A stretch of DNA of 64,000 nt from Sipunculus nudus (taxonomy: Eukaryota > Annelida > Sipuncula > Golfingiida > Sipunculidae). Below are positions 32,273 to 43,744 of this stretch, piece by piece. A model generated the notes under the pieces. The model saw nothing but the letters and a program-made list of their open reading frames with translations. It did no database searches and was not told the DNA's origin. Location: assembly GCA_026874595.1 (NCBI GenBank), contig CM049306.1:2930019-2994018 (forward strand). Direction: 5' to 3'. Made by a program: the position numbers and the translations under genes. The first letter of the stretch is position 1; every line of letters begins with the position of its first letter.

Positions 32273-32906
32273 CTTGATGTGTTTTCGTGCTCCTTATAAC
32301 ACGTTCCTGTTCCTAACCACAAAGTGTAACCAGGAATGTGTTCCTGTTCAATCACGAAAACGCCAGAACAATAAGTCTTTGTAGGCCTAAATAATGTCTG
32401 AGTACCGCCGTAAAAAAATTTATGATTTTATGATATTGATTCTGGTTTTTATTAGATCCACCTATGGCTCAATGTAAAAATTTAATGTTCACAATGTGTA
32501 GGCTACAACAGGTGGGTCCAAGCGATGATTCACACATGAAACAAGCCCATCAATCTACCGGTGTAAGTGGTTTATAAAAATGATACAGACTCATTTAAGA
32601 TTCATTTATACTAAGGAAACTTAGAACCATAACAAATCTGGTCAAAATTCAATAAACTGTGATCTCAATAAAAACGTTAAATCTCTGTCCTCCATCCTGA
32701 CCTCGCTTTAGTGTGCCCTCTGGCGGTCGGACTCCCAAATGTGGTTCACTTTTTCCTAACCAAGGACCAGGAAGGCGTTCCAGTTACGTCACGAAAACGA
32801 TCTCGGTCTGACCAAACCAGTTAAATCTACAAATAACATTGTTGTTCTTATTAAATTAAATGTTTGTTTCCAATGATATTGAAAATATATCAATAGAATG
32901 AGATAT

Positions 32907-34390
32907 AATTGTATCCGCCAAAACAGAGTTTTGCGGATACTATGTTTTCAGCTGCACGCCGCCGCCGCCGACGCCGCCGCCGCCGCGTAGGTTTCCGGAG
33001 AACTCCTCCGTAACCGCTGAGCGGAATTTTACGAAACCCGCGATTATGTTCGGGTCACATGTGAAATGCTGCGCCCCGATTTTGTTTTGACCTCTGACCT
33101 TTCCTCTGCGCTCTGCGTCTGTTTGTGCGTCTGTTTCCACACATAAACCCACATATCTCGGGAACCGTTTGACGGATCAGGGACATTTTTTTGCACAAAT
33201 GTAGCCCTTGGAGAACTTTATAACATACACAAAAAATGGTGGCACCACCTGCAACCATGTTTGCACAGTGTCCATCTGTTCGTCTGCCTTGGGTTAAAAT
33301 CACTCATATCTCTGCAGTGACTTGACTAATTCACCTGAAATTTGGCATGCGTATACATCCTGGATAGCTTTTCTGATTTTGTGACAGGTGGCGCCACCTA
33401 CATTCACGTTTACGCTGCAGACATCCAAGCTCATATCTCGGGAACCGTTTGACCGATCAGGAAAATTTTTTTGCACAAATGTAGCCCTTGGAGAGCTTTA
33501 TAACATACACAAAAAATGGTGGCGCCATCTGCAACCATGTTTGCACAGTGTCCATCTGTTTGTCTGCATTGGGTTAAAATCACTCATATCTCTGCAGTGA
33601 CTTGACTAATTCACCTGAAATTCGGCATGCCTATACATCCTGGATAGCTTTTCTGATTTTATGACAGGTGACGCCACCTACATTCACGTTTACGCTGCAG
33701 ACATCCAAGCTCATATCTCGGGAACCGTTTGACCGATCAGGAAATTTTTTTTGCACAAACGTAGCCCTTGGAGAGCTTTATAACATACGCAAAACTGGTG
33801 GCGTCACCTACAGCCATTTTTGCACAGCTCCTGTCTGTTTGTCTGCCATGGGATAAAATCACTCATATCTCGGCAGTGGTTTGACATATCTGGCTAAAAT
33901 TTTGCAGGTTTATACATCCCCGACAGCTCTCTTGATTTTATGACAGGTGGAGCCACCTGCATTCTAGTTTATGCAGCAGACATACAAGCTCATATCTTGG
34001 GAACCGTTTGACCGATTGGGCCAAAGTTTTGCATGTGTATAGTTCTCACATAGCTCTTTATCACACGCAAAACTGGTGCCGTCACCTGCAACCATTTTTG
34101 CTCAGCGTCCATCTGATTGTCTGCCACAGGCTAAAATCACTCATATACATGTAGTGGTTTGACTTATCTGCCTTAAATTTTGCATATGTATACAACTTGG
34201 ACGGCTTTCTGGATTTTGTGGTAGGGGGGCAACCTTCATACACAATTTGGCTGCAGACATCCATGCTAATATGCAACACTTCACTCTATTTCCCCTTGCC
34301 ACTTAATCCATGCCTCACTTCACCCGTTCCACTCTGATTAAGGCGGATACACGTAGTCGCTTATCGACTACCCGTATTCTAGTTATAATT
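32907..34390. mobile_element. Satellite-cored element nested in the 32278 element
   Basis: Starts with the hairpin GTATCCGCC...GCGGATAC (32911-32940). A GCC-rich tract (32956-32986) follows, then a 281-bp satellite, and the element ends near CGGATACACGTAGTCGC (34344). The layout of short ends with a tandem core is like non-autonomous Helentron-type elements of bivalves, but no terminal sequence proves the class. Confidence 0.5.
33130..34275. repeat. 281-bp tandem satellite, about 4 copies
   Basis: CATATCTCGGGAACCGTTTG recurs near 33152, 33432, 33712 and, diverged, 33992. Each unit also holds TGGTGGCGCCACCTGCAACC, GTGTCCATCTGTTTGTCTGC and CTATACATCCTGGATAGC. The last copy is the most diverged. 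Confidence 0.93.
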
Positions 34391-34838
34391 GTTGTAAACA
34401 AAATAAAAGTCTCTTCACCAATACTCGGTTGGTATCCTCTCGACAGGAATACGTCTACATGGTCCATATGCACTTGTCTTTGAAAAAGTACAAACAAGTA
34501 GCAGTACAAGCAATTTTAAATTCCTCTTGTTAATTCCTTTTTGTAGAAACAATATTTGTATGTACTTTGTCAGGAAAATTTGAAACATTGTATTTAAAAT
34601 CTTGCAATACTGAAGATGTTCATGTTATAAACACAAGATTTGTAAGTTTTTTTCTTGTTCCGAGGGATGTCGATTACGAAAAGAACGTTATAAATAAATA
34701 TCTAATAATACTGAGACACCCCCCATGAAAAAAAAGAAGAAAAAAAAAAAAAAAAAAAGAAGAAAAAAAAAGTAAAGAAAACGATCTCGGTTAGGAACAA
34801 CTGCTGGAACAGGAACGCGTTCCGAGCACGAAAACACA

Positions 34839-35782
34839 CCCATGGTCACTTGTATGTCGCCGGTTCAGTGCAGACTCTGATGGCTTCCAGATTTACAGGC
34901 AATTTAATTTTGTAAATGATAATTGCTGGGCGTTGTGTCACTGAATATACTAAATATAATGATAAATTATAAATAATAAGTTATTACGATACCTGCAAAT
35001 TGTGTGTTGTTGCAAGTTGCAGTCGTTAACACAAATTGCATTCTGACTGAAAACTACCATTTAGGCCTAAATAGTTTTTTTTTTTTAAACACAGAGGTTC
35101 AGAACATGTGTCAAAACAAACCGGCCTCTCTCGATGGGTACGTATTAATGTCTAAATAAGTAAACAGAGATATATCAATAATAAAAAAATTGGAAAATAG
35201 ATCTTACTGGAAACAGCATGTTCACAGTTACACAGATCAACACAAAATGTTAAGCCGATTGCTAAATACATGTATAAAGTTTTTAGAGGTTACAGTAAGA
35301 ATATGTGACCAGAAAACAGACAAGCGTCCGGTCTGGACCTGCGGATTAATTATAATAAACCCACTTCATGTGTCATACGATTAATTATTGTAAACCCATG
35401 CAGTCAGCTAAAGTAAGTTTTTTTTTAACAGATTTTCTTTTAATAACAAGACTTCGTTACCAGCGTACATAAGCTAATCGACAATTGTTTTGTTTGTTCA
35501 ATGTTCATCAAATTACAGTAATTATTTGTTAGGAGAGCGACCAAAATCACGTCATTGCTATAGGAGGCTAGATTAATTTAGCAAAGGGCAGGTAGATGGC
35601 AGCAACTACTGGACACAATTTAGTTGAGTAGATGACCACCAGATGACGTTAATGGCTGGGCGCATCGGTTAGTTGGCTGTAATCGGAAGGCTTTCACTGA
35701 CCAGAGGTTTTAGAAGCGCATTTGTTGAGGCGCATTATTATTCTTATCATTTTTTCGGAGGGGGAACTGTGGGGCTGACTTA
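34839..35782. other. Intergenic, nothing recognised
   Basis: Unique AT-rich sequence between two transposons. No coding frame, RNA gene or repeat family that I can support. Confidence 0.6.
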
Positions 35783-36120
35783 AGCCGCGTGTCCACTTGT
35801 ACGGATGCGGTGCGTGTGCGGTGCGGATACGTTTGCGGATATTTTGTGCGGGTGTGTCCATTAGATACGTTTTTCAGTGCGTTTTTAGGTCTTTCACTCT
35901 CTTTCACCTCTACAAAAATGGCACTTTCCGCATGCGTTTCCGCATGCGTTTCCGTACCCGCGGCTACATGGTCCGGTTTTCAAAAAACGTATCCGTTTCC
36001 GCACGCAGCACGCACTCCGCACCGCATATGTGGACACACTCCTTCTTTATTCCTTATGCGCGATTTAAAACGCGTCCGCATCCGTATCCGTATCCGTACC
36101 GCATAAGTGGACACGCAGCT
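35783..36120. mobile_element. MITE, PIF/Harbinger-like
   Basis: 338 bp with terminal inverted repeats AGCCGCGTGTCCACTT at the left and AAGTGGACACGCAGCT at the right, flanked on both sides by TTA, the target typical of PIF/Harbinger. The interior is rich in purine-pyrimidine words (GCGGATACG, GCATGCGTTTCCG, CCGTATCCG), themselves partly inverted. No coding capacity. Confidence 0.78.
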
Positions 36121-36560
36121 TTACAGTGATAGTGATGACATCACACTGGAGTTGATCAAGTATGGAAGACTGCTCCCAACACAAACGCGCCAACTCCTTC
36201 TGCAATGCTAGAAAGTAAACAAAGACAGACCCTAAGGACACGAGAAATGTTAAAATGATTACCATATATCTCTGCTGAATTCCGTACCAGACGCTCCAGT
36301 GTTAACATGATCTGTTATCTCAGCCAGCTCAAACATAAATACAAGGAACGAACGAGGAGAGCCATTGTTTGTGGCCTTTGTTGATCTTAACAAAGCATTC
36401 GATCTGGTCTACAGGAAAGGCCTGTGTCCCACCGACACTAATCAGCACCAACAAGTTTTGCCATGACTCCATGTAACGGACCATAGGCTTCAGTGGTAAG
36501 ACAACTGGTGTCTCTTTTATTTGCTGTGGAGTCAAAGAGCCCACGTATGCTTAATGTTTG

Positions 36561-36857
36561 CAGGGGCGGATACAGGAGTTTAGGATGTGGGGGGCCCACT
36601 TTACGAGGCCGCGTAGCGGTGAGCCGAGGCGCCAAGTGGGGGGGGGGGGGGGGGTATGGCCCAGTTGTAGTAATCTTTTGAAAACTTAAGTGGTAATCAT
36701 GTAATCTGGGGTCGCCTAAATGCATTATAAGCAAAACATACATTGTAACTGTTCTATACACTTGGTGTACTATGATCCCCCCCCCCCTCCCGATTTTTTG
36801 GAAAGGTCGAAAAAAGGGGGGCGCGCGCCCACTGCGTCCCTCCTAAATCCGCCCCTG
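36561..36857. mobile_element. hAT-like MITE inserted in the LINE
   Basis: 297 bp. The termini CAGGGGCGGATACAGG and AAATCCGCCCCTG are inverted repeats of the CAGGGGCGGAT type seen in hAT-like elements. GTTTG flanks both sides (36556-36560 and 36858-36862), a 5-bp duplication, short for hAT. It contains two long poly-G or poly-C tracts. Confidence 0.72.
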
Positions 36858-36957
36858 GTTTGTAATCATCTTCGCCATCGTGGTGTCCTACGCTTCAAAC
36901 GACTCCGTATTATATATAGACGGAGTGTATATTCACAAAGAGCATATAGAAAACTTT

Positions 36958-38114
36958 AGGATGTGTCTAGGCAGCCGACTGCGGAGAGTAAGACCCTTGG
37001 ACTGTCTAGGCAGCCGACAATGTAGACACTGTCGGCTGCCTAGACAGTCCACACTTCACCCACTGTGCAGCCGACAATGCTTTAACTGATATGATTAAGT
37101 GTCAGCTGCCTAGGTACGTGTTTGACATTCTAGACCTAGTAGTAATAGTTAGTAAATGTTGCTGAATTAACGAAAAAAAAGGTAACAGGGTTGGATTTTT
37201 AACTTGGAAAATGAAAACACTAAATGCAGCTTCACATTTCATGTAATTTAAGTATAAAAATATGGTAAAAATTCCATTCTTATGCACCATAATACATACA
37301 CCTACACTACATGACTGACTATAATTCAGATGATTAATGCAGTGTACACAGTTTATTGTGTGTTTGTTTTGCACTAGACCCCTGTGATGATCCATTGATG
37401 TTATTCTGGGTATTTATTAGCTTAATGGTTTGGCAATCAGGTACACCAATGATTTCATTGGTGACTAGTGATGAGAGAGCAGATTCTGAGTTCCTGGTGA
37501 GTGAGTAGATACTGAATATATTTTGGTCTTTAGGGCTTCACATAGAATGAAGGGTTGAAATCAAGGGTAGTTAATAGTGGCTTGTCAGCACCATGGCAGT
37601 CAACATCTCTGTTGGGGAAGAATTTCCCTCTTTTTGTGATTTGGAGATAAAGTTAAATCTGTAACAAAAGTCCCATCATGTCAAATTGTGGAAATGGGAT
37701 TCGATCTAAAACCATTCCTGGGTCTGAGAAGCGGTGTTCTAATAAGTCGTTTAACCCTGATATAAAATATACATCCCTTAAACACGTAGGAAGGTGTCCA
37801 TGGTGGCCGCAAATATAAAAATATTGTCCATTCTGATTTAAGGTAGCAGGACTGGTCTAATGCCATAGGACCCGGTAAAGTATACATTTTCTGAAAGCTA
37901 AGGAGATTTTCTACATATTGATAAATTAAAACTTTGTTTTTGAGGAACATGTTAGAATTATAAGCTTTTTTAATTTGATATGAATATTAAGTATACCTTT
38001 TTTTGCAAAAAACATCAATTTTGAGGAACTTAATCGGTCCTGAGCACTACCTTAATGTATAGTTAAGTATATGTAACCAGACCATACTATATCTCAGTGT
38101 AATATATGCTAAGA

Positions 38115-38162
<48 letters not shown>

Positions 38163-38373
38163 ATTTTGTACAATAAATGAAAAGCTACTAGATCTAGAAT
38201 GTCACACATCTAGGCAGCCGACACTTCATGATATCAGTTAAAGCACTGTCGGCTGCGAAGTGGGTGGAGTGTGGACTGTCTAGGCAGCCGACAGTGTCGA
38301 CATTGTCGGCTGCCTAGACAGTCCAGGGGTTTAACACTCCGCAGCTGACATTGTCGGCTACCTAGACACTTCC
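36958..38373. mobile_element. Foldback element with CTAGGCAGCCGACA arms inserted in the LINE
   Basis: 1,416 bp flanked by the 8-bp direct repeat AAAACTTT (36950-36957 and 38374-38381). Arms of about 165 bp are inverted (36958-37120 and 38208-38373), and each arm is itself built from opposed copies of GTCTAGGCAGCCGACA, giving nested hairpins. The centre is AT-rich with TA/TG microsatellites (38115-38160) and no coding frame. Confidence 0.85.
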
Positions 38374-38492
38374 AAAACTTTATGGCGTAGTAAATACCAA
38401 TATGATAAGAGCCCCATCTTTGCTAATGATGTCGCTCTCGTAGCTCAGCAAAGGGAACAGCTCAATTGACAAGCTGTCAGGCGCCTGTAGAG

Positions 38493-38581
38493 ATTCTATT
38501 ACTTATCTGACATTTTCCTAGCGTTCTGCACACTATATGGTCCAGGTAGTGCGAAAAAGGTAGGAAAACGTCAGATAAATC
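38493..38581. mobile_element. Small hairpin insertion in the LINE
   Basis: TTATCTGACATTTTCCTA (38503-38520) is inverted as TAGGAAAACGTCAGATAA (38561-38578) around a 40-bp loop. It interrupts the LINE just after a copy of GGCGCCTGTAGAGATTC, the word that starts the next array. Probably a very short MITE. Confidence 0.6.
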
Positions 38582-38649
38582 AATGTTATATGGAAAAGAC
38601 CCAGAAAAGTAAAAAATTTAACCGAAATCTACACTAATAGCAATTCAAG

Positions 38650-39716
38650 CGCCTGTGCTCAGAGTCACCATGAAGACGACCCCAGTACTCATTGACTCAG
38701 GCGCCTGTAGAGATTCCGGTCTCAGAGTCACCATAAAGACGACCCCAGTACTCATTGAATCAAGCGCCTGTAGAGATTCAGGTCTCAGAGTCACCATGAA
38801 GACGACCCCAGTACTCGTAAACTCAGGCGCCTGTAGAGATTCAGGTCTCAGAGTCACCATTAAGACGACCCCAGTACTCGTTGACTCAGGCGCCTGTAGA
38901 GATTCCGGTCTCAGAGTCACCATGAAGACGACCCCAGTACTCATTGAATCAGGCGCCTGTAGAGATTCAGGTCTCAGAGTCACCATGAAGACGACCCCAG
39001 TACTCGTTGACTCAGGCGCCTGTAGAGATTCAGGTCTCTGAGTCACCATTAAGACGACCCCAGTGCTCGTTGACTCAGGCGCCTGTAGAGATTCCGGTCT
39101 CAGAGTCACCATGAAGACGATCCAAGTACTCATTGACTCAGGCGCCTGTAGAGATTCAGGTCTCAGAGTCACCATGAAGACGATCCAAGTACTCATTGAC
39201 TCAGGCACCTGTAGAGATTCAGGTCTTAGAGTCACCATGAAGACGACCCCAGTATACTCATTGACTCAGGCGCCTGTAGAGATTCCGGTCTCAGAGTCAC
39301 CATGAAGACGACCACAGTACTCGTTGACTCAGGCGCCTGTAGAGATTCCGGTCTCAGAGTCACCATGAAGACGATCCAAGTACTCATTGACTCAGGCGCC
39401 TGTAGAGATTCAGGTCTCAGAGTCACCATGAAGACGACCCCAGTACTCATTGACTCAGGCGCCTGTAGAGATTCCGGTCTCAGAGTCACCATGAAGACGA
39501 TCCAAGTACTCATTGACTCAGGCGCCTGTAGAGACTCCGGTCTCAGAGTCACCATTAAGACGACCCCAGTACTCATTGACTCAGGCGCCTGTAGAGATTC
39601 AGGTCTCAGAGTCACCATGAAGACGACCCCAGTACTCATTGACTCAGGCGCCTGTAGAGACTCCGGTCTCAGAGTCACCATGAAGACGATCCAAGTACTC
39701 TTTGACTGAGCTGCCT
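38650..39716. repeat. 63-bp minisatellite, about 17 copies, LINE-derived
   Basis: The unit contains CTCAGAGTCACCATGAAGAC, GTACTCATTGACTCAGGC and GCCTGTAGAGATTC. On the plus strand it encodes GACRDSGLRVTMKTTPVLIDS. ACRDSGLRVTMKTTPVL fits the block that follows the FADD box in LINE reverse transcriptases (AC..FGL.V..KKT.VL), and the array sits exactly there between the FANDVALVA box and the C-terminal LINE piece. A 2-bp insertion near 39253 breaks the long frame. No reason to think it is translated. Confidence 0.93.
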
Positions 39717-40039
39717 AGTGTCAAGACCAGGCCCATGAAATTGTTGAGAATATCACCTACCTGGAGCCCAGAGTGCCAGGCAATCTGCCCCCTGTAGCCG
39801 AAAAATCAACACCCAAATTATAAAGTCTGCAATGGCCAACTCTGAATCGAACAAGAAGTATGGACAAATAAGAACCTGACAACCAACCCAAGGCGACATT
39901 CGACAAGTTTTACTTTTGACCTTATTATCCAAGAAAGAGCAAAGACTGAAGAAATTCCATCTTCACTGCCGAAGGCGCGTACTTGGCATCCACTGGAATG
40001 ACGGGATGTCCGAGGTCCTAGAGCGAACAGCCTCTACCA

Positions 40040-42240
40040 GCATACAGTCAAGGCTCTGCCTGCGTCTCTTAGGCTGGCCTGGCAGCAAACAGTCAAGGCT
40101 CTGCCTGCGTCTCTTAGGCTGGCCTTGCAGCATACAGTCAATTAAGGTTCTGCCTGCGTCTCTTAGGCTGGCCTGGCAGCAAACAGTCAAGGCTCTGCCT
40201 GCGTCTCTTAGGCTGGCCTGGCAGCAAACAGTCAAGGCTCTGCCTGCGTCTCTTAGGCTGGCCTTGCAGCATACAGTCAATTAAGGCTCTGCCTGCGTCT
40301 CTTAGGCTGGCCTTGCAGCATACAGTCAATTAAGGCTCTGCCTGCGTCTCTTAGGCTGGCCTGGCAGCAAACAGTCAAGGCTCTGCCTGCGTCTCTTAGG
40401 CTGGCCTGGCAGCAAACAGTCAAGGCTCTGCCTGCGTCTCTTAGGCTGGCCTTGCAGCATACAGTCAATTAAGGCTCTGCCTGCGTCTCTTAGGCTGGCC
40501 TTGCAGCATACAGTCAATTAAGGCTCTGCCTGCGTCTCTTAGGCTGGCCTTGCAGCATACAGTCAATTAAGGCTCTGCCTGCGTCTCTTAGGCTGGCCTT
40601 GCAGCATACAGTCAATTAAGGCTCTGCCTGCGTCTCTTAGGCTGACCTGGCAGCATACAGTCAAGGCTCTGCCTGCGTCTCTTAGGCTGGCCTGACAGCA
40701 TACAGTCAAGGCTCTGCCTGCGTCTATAAGGCTGGCCTGACAGCATACAGTAAAGGCTCTGCCTGCGTCTCTTAGGCTGGCTCGGCAGGATACAGTCAAG
40801 GTTCTGCCTGCGTCTCTTAGGCTAGCTCGGCAGCATACAGTCAAGGCTCTGTCTGTGTCTCTTAGGCTGGCCTGGCAGCATACAGTCAAGGCTCTGCCTG
40901 CGTCTCTTAGGCTGGCCTGACAGCATACAGTCAATAAAGGCTCTGCCTGCGTCTCTTAGGCTGACCTGGCAGCATACAGTCAAGGCTCTGCCTGCGTCTC
41001 TTAGGCTGATCTGGCAGCAAACAGTCAAGGCTCTGCCTGCGTCTCTTAGGCTGGCTCTGCAGCATACAGTAAAGGCTCTGCCTGCGTCTCTTAGACTGGC
41101 CTGGCAGCATACAGTAAAGGCTCTGCCTGCGTCTCTTAGACTGGCCTGGCAGCAAACAGTCAAGGCTCTGCCTGCGTCTCTTAGGCTGACCTGGCAGCAT
41201 ACAGTGAAGGCTCTGCCTGCGTCTCTTAGGCTGGCCTGACAGCATAGAATAAAGGCTCTGCCTGCGTCTCTTAGGCTGATCTGACAGCATACAGTAAAGG
41301 CTCTGCCTGTGTCTCTTAGGCTGGCCTGACAGCATACAGTCAAGGCTCTGCCTGCGTCTCTTAGGCTGATCTGGCAGCAAACAGTCAAGGCTGTGCCTGC
41401 GTCTCTTAGACTGGTCTGGCAGCATACAGTAAAGGCTCTGCCTGCGTCTCTTAGGCTGACCTGGCAGCATACAGTAAAGGCGCTGCCTGCGTCTCTTAGG
41501 CTGACCTGGCAGCATACAGTCAAGGCTCTGCCTGCGTCTCTTAGGCTGACCTGGCAGCATACAGTCAAGGCTCTGCCTGCGTCTCTTAGGTTGGCCTGAC
41601 AGCATACAGTAAAGGCTCTGCCTGCGTCTCTTAGGCTGGCCTGACAGCATACAGTAAAGGTTCTGCCTGCGTCTCTTAGGCTGGCCTGACAGCATACAGT
41701 AAAGGTTCTGCCTGCGTCTCTTAGGCTGACCTGGCAGCAAACAGTCAAGGCTCTGCCTGCGTCTCTTAGGCTGGCCTAACAGCAAACAGTCAAGGCTCTG
41801 CCTGCGTCTCTTAGGCTGGCCTGGCAACATACAGTCAAGGCTCTGCCTGCGTCTCTTAGGCTGGCCTGGCAGCATACAGTCAAGGCTCTGCCTGCGTCTC
41901 TTAGGCTGACCTGGCAGCAAACAGTCAAGGCTCTGCCTGCGTCTCTTAGGCTGACCTGGCAGCATACAGTCAAGGCTCTGCCTGCGTCTCTTAGGCTGAC
42001 CTGGCAGCATACAGTCAAGGCTCTGCCTGCGTCTCTTAGGCTGACCTGACAGCATACAGTCAAGGCTCTGCCTGCGAGCATACAGTCAAGGTTCTGCCTG
42101 CGTCTATTAGGCTGGCCTGGCAACATACAGTCAAGCCTCTGTTTTCGTCTCTTAGGCTGGCCTGACAGCATACAGTCAAGGTTCTGCCTGCTTCTATTAA
42201 GCTTGCTCTGCAGCATACAGTCAAGGCTCTGCCAGCGATT
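40040..42240. repeat. 45-bp minisatellite, about 48 copies, at the LINE 3' end
   Basis: The unit is AAGGCTCTGCCTGCGTCTCT plus TAGGCTGGCCTGGCAGCATA and CAGTC. Units up to about 40640 often carry an extra AATT (49 bp); later ones are a regular 45 bp. The first unit continues the LINE frame ...RTASTSIQ into a LRLLGW word that resembles the LRWLGH motif expected there, so the array seems to start from LINE sequence. Open frames up to 374 codons on the minus strand are by-products of a stop-free unit. Confidence 0.93.
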
Positions 42241-43744
42241 ATTAGGCTGTAACGCCAACACGCGACAATAAATGTGTATATGTTTTGTTTCGGCATTAAA
42301 ACCTGCGTTACTTTTACTTAACTTTACTTAACTGTTTTTCTTCTTCTTGGAACGCTTGCGGCTTTACAAAATAGCCGCGTCACATACGGGGTAGAACACC
42401 AGGGCGGCGGGCATCAGGCCTCGATACAGTGTACTTTACAAACTGTTTCCTTTTTTATGCACACTCGAAGTTAGCGACAGATGGCGCTGAGATCCATATA
42501 CCTTCGAAAAATAGTTTGAAATATCTCTGGATTTATTGAGATATAAGGATACACTTTGCATCATTTCTTACAGTTCAAGACCAAAGAGGTGCAAATCAGA
42601 GGTGTGACCACGGAAGAATTTCGCGACAAAATCAAGTGCGACCACCGCCAATTATAATATAGATTATAATTCCCTACAACATGTGGGGCGTATGTTGGTG
42701 GGGTGGAGAGGGTAGTGGAGGCTGGAGTGGGGGATAAGTAATTAGTGTATATGCATTAGCACACCTTGTAAAGTAAAAATAAGAACTTGTCCGTGCTGAC
42801 AGATTACTGTCATGTGCGATCAAATTACTACACGTGATAAAGCATTAAAATTTATCAGTACAGAGCTTTAAGTATACCCTGTGCATTAAAAACGCCAAGT
42901 TAACCGATAGGTTAAAAAATCAATACTCTTATTTTAACGGTTTTTTGTATGTATTCCAGTGTCGTCACCCATAAAATTAAGAATATTCAGCTTTCTGTCA
43001 GTCCCTGGTCCTGGTAGGTTTCCTCTGAATGTGTCCACAGAATCCTTGAAATGCTTATTCTGTTCTTGTACATATGTGTACTTGTGTACTTTTAATGTTT
43101 CCGGAAACCTGTAATGGTGTCTATTGGGGCACCTCATTACAACCCAACTATAAAGGTTTCCCAGCTTTGCCTTCGTGAGGCGATGCGCGTGTTGTCTGGT
43201 ACAACTTTTTCTGCTTCTCTTACTAATTGCAATCTCCACCAGGGGTCGCTAGCTGTAGTATCCAGGGACAGGCTTGCTGCGTGAACTCCTTCCACTCAGT
43301 GGCCCCTTCAGTCACTTTTACAAAAAATGTTACAAATGTTTTGATTAGATAAAATGTGATACAACGAAGAACTTAGTATATCCATCATGTAAGTAAGTAG
43401 TCCTGAGCTATTGATTGTGCGGCTGTTACACCGTGACCGTGCCACGTCAAGCGTGACTGCCGTAAATCGAACAAGAAGACGGCTCCGACGGAATTAAACT
43501 GTTCTGGGAATGAGCATCAAATGAGAAAAGTGTGCTCTCTAACCAAATTTCTCACACAAATATCTTAACATGATACTTTATATAAATTTACAATAATTTA
43601 TCAAAACAATCATCTGGTTATATATCGATATACTCCCTACTTGAACATACAATAAAATATTTGAGTCACAGTTCGCTGGTGACACATAGTGACCTGATTA
43701 AATGTTTCTAGCAAAATCTTTTAAGAAACTCTGGGACTGCACAT
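42241..43744. other. Intergenic, nothing recognised
   Basis: Mixed unique sequence downstream of the 45-bp array. A 101-codon open stretch on the minus strand (42934-43239) has no family features I recognise. No RNA gene seen. Confidence 0.55.

Larger units (their letters stand above)
32278..34838. mobile_element. TIR/foldback element, 2.6 kb, with nested satellite element
   Basis: TGTGTTTTCGTGCTCC at 32278 is inverted as GAGCACGAAAACACA ending at 34838. The next inner words, ACGTTCCTGTTCC and GGAACAGGAACGCGT, are also inverted. Internal pieces of the same termini occur at 32325-32367 and 32755-32810 (GTTCCAGTTACGTCACGAAA). A separate element occupies 32907-34390. Non-coding. Near 34735-34775 there is an A-rich tract. 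Confidence 0.68.
36341..40050 (+). pseudogene. Broken LINE with three insertions and two internal array expansions
   Basis: Fragments in the correct order of a non-LTR reverse transcriptase: FVAFVDLNKAFDLV (36368-36409, motif with the first catalytic Asp), DGVYI (36919-36933), FANDVALVA (38419-38445; the canonical F/YADD box, here with the first Asp changed to Asn), the ACRDSGLRVTM segment amplified from 38650, and RLKKFHLHCRRRVLGIHW (39943-39996, C-terminal region). Frames shift and stops occur, so it is dead. It is interrupted by a MITE at 36561, a foldback element at 36958 and a hairpin at 38493. The clade is probably RTE or Jockey-like; not resolved. Confidence 0.78.

Noticed and set aside
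38655-39709. VLIDSGA in each 63-bp unit, like the active site of retroviral-type aspartic proteases
   Set aside because: The match is created by the junction between units. The rest of the unit fits the LINE reverse transcriptase segment that follows FADD, and the flanking LINE pieces support that reading. A protease would also need about 100 further residues.
40563-42261. Open frames up to 374 codons in the 45-bp array
   Set aside because: Unit length is a multiple of 3 and the unit is stop-free; open frames occur in more than one register. They do not resemble any protein.
42934-43239. 101-codon minus-strand open frame
   Set aside because: No recognisable motif, no splice or promoter context, and its length is within chance expectation for this much sequence.
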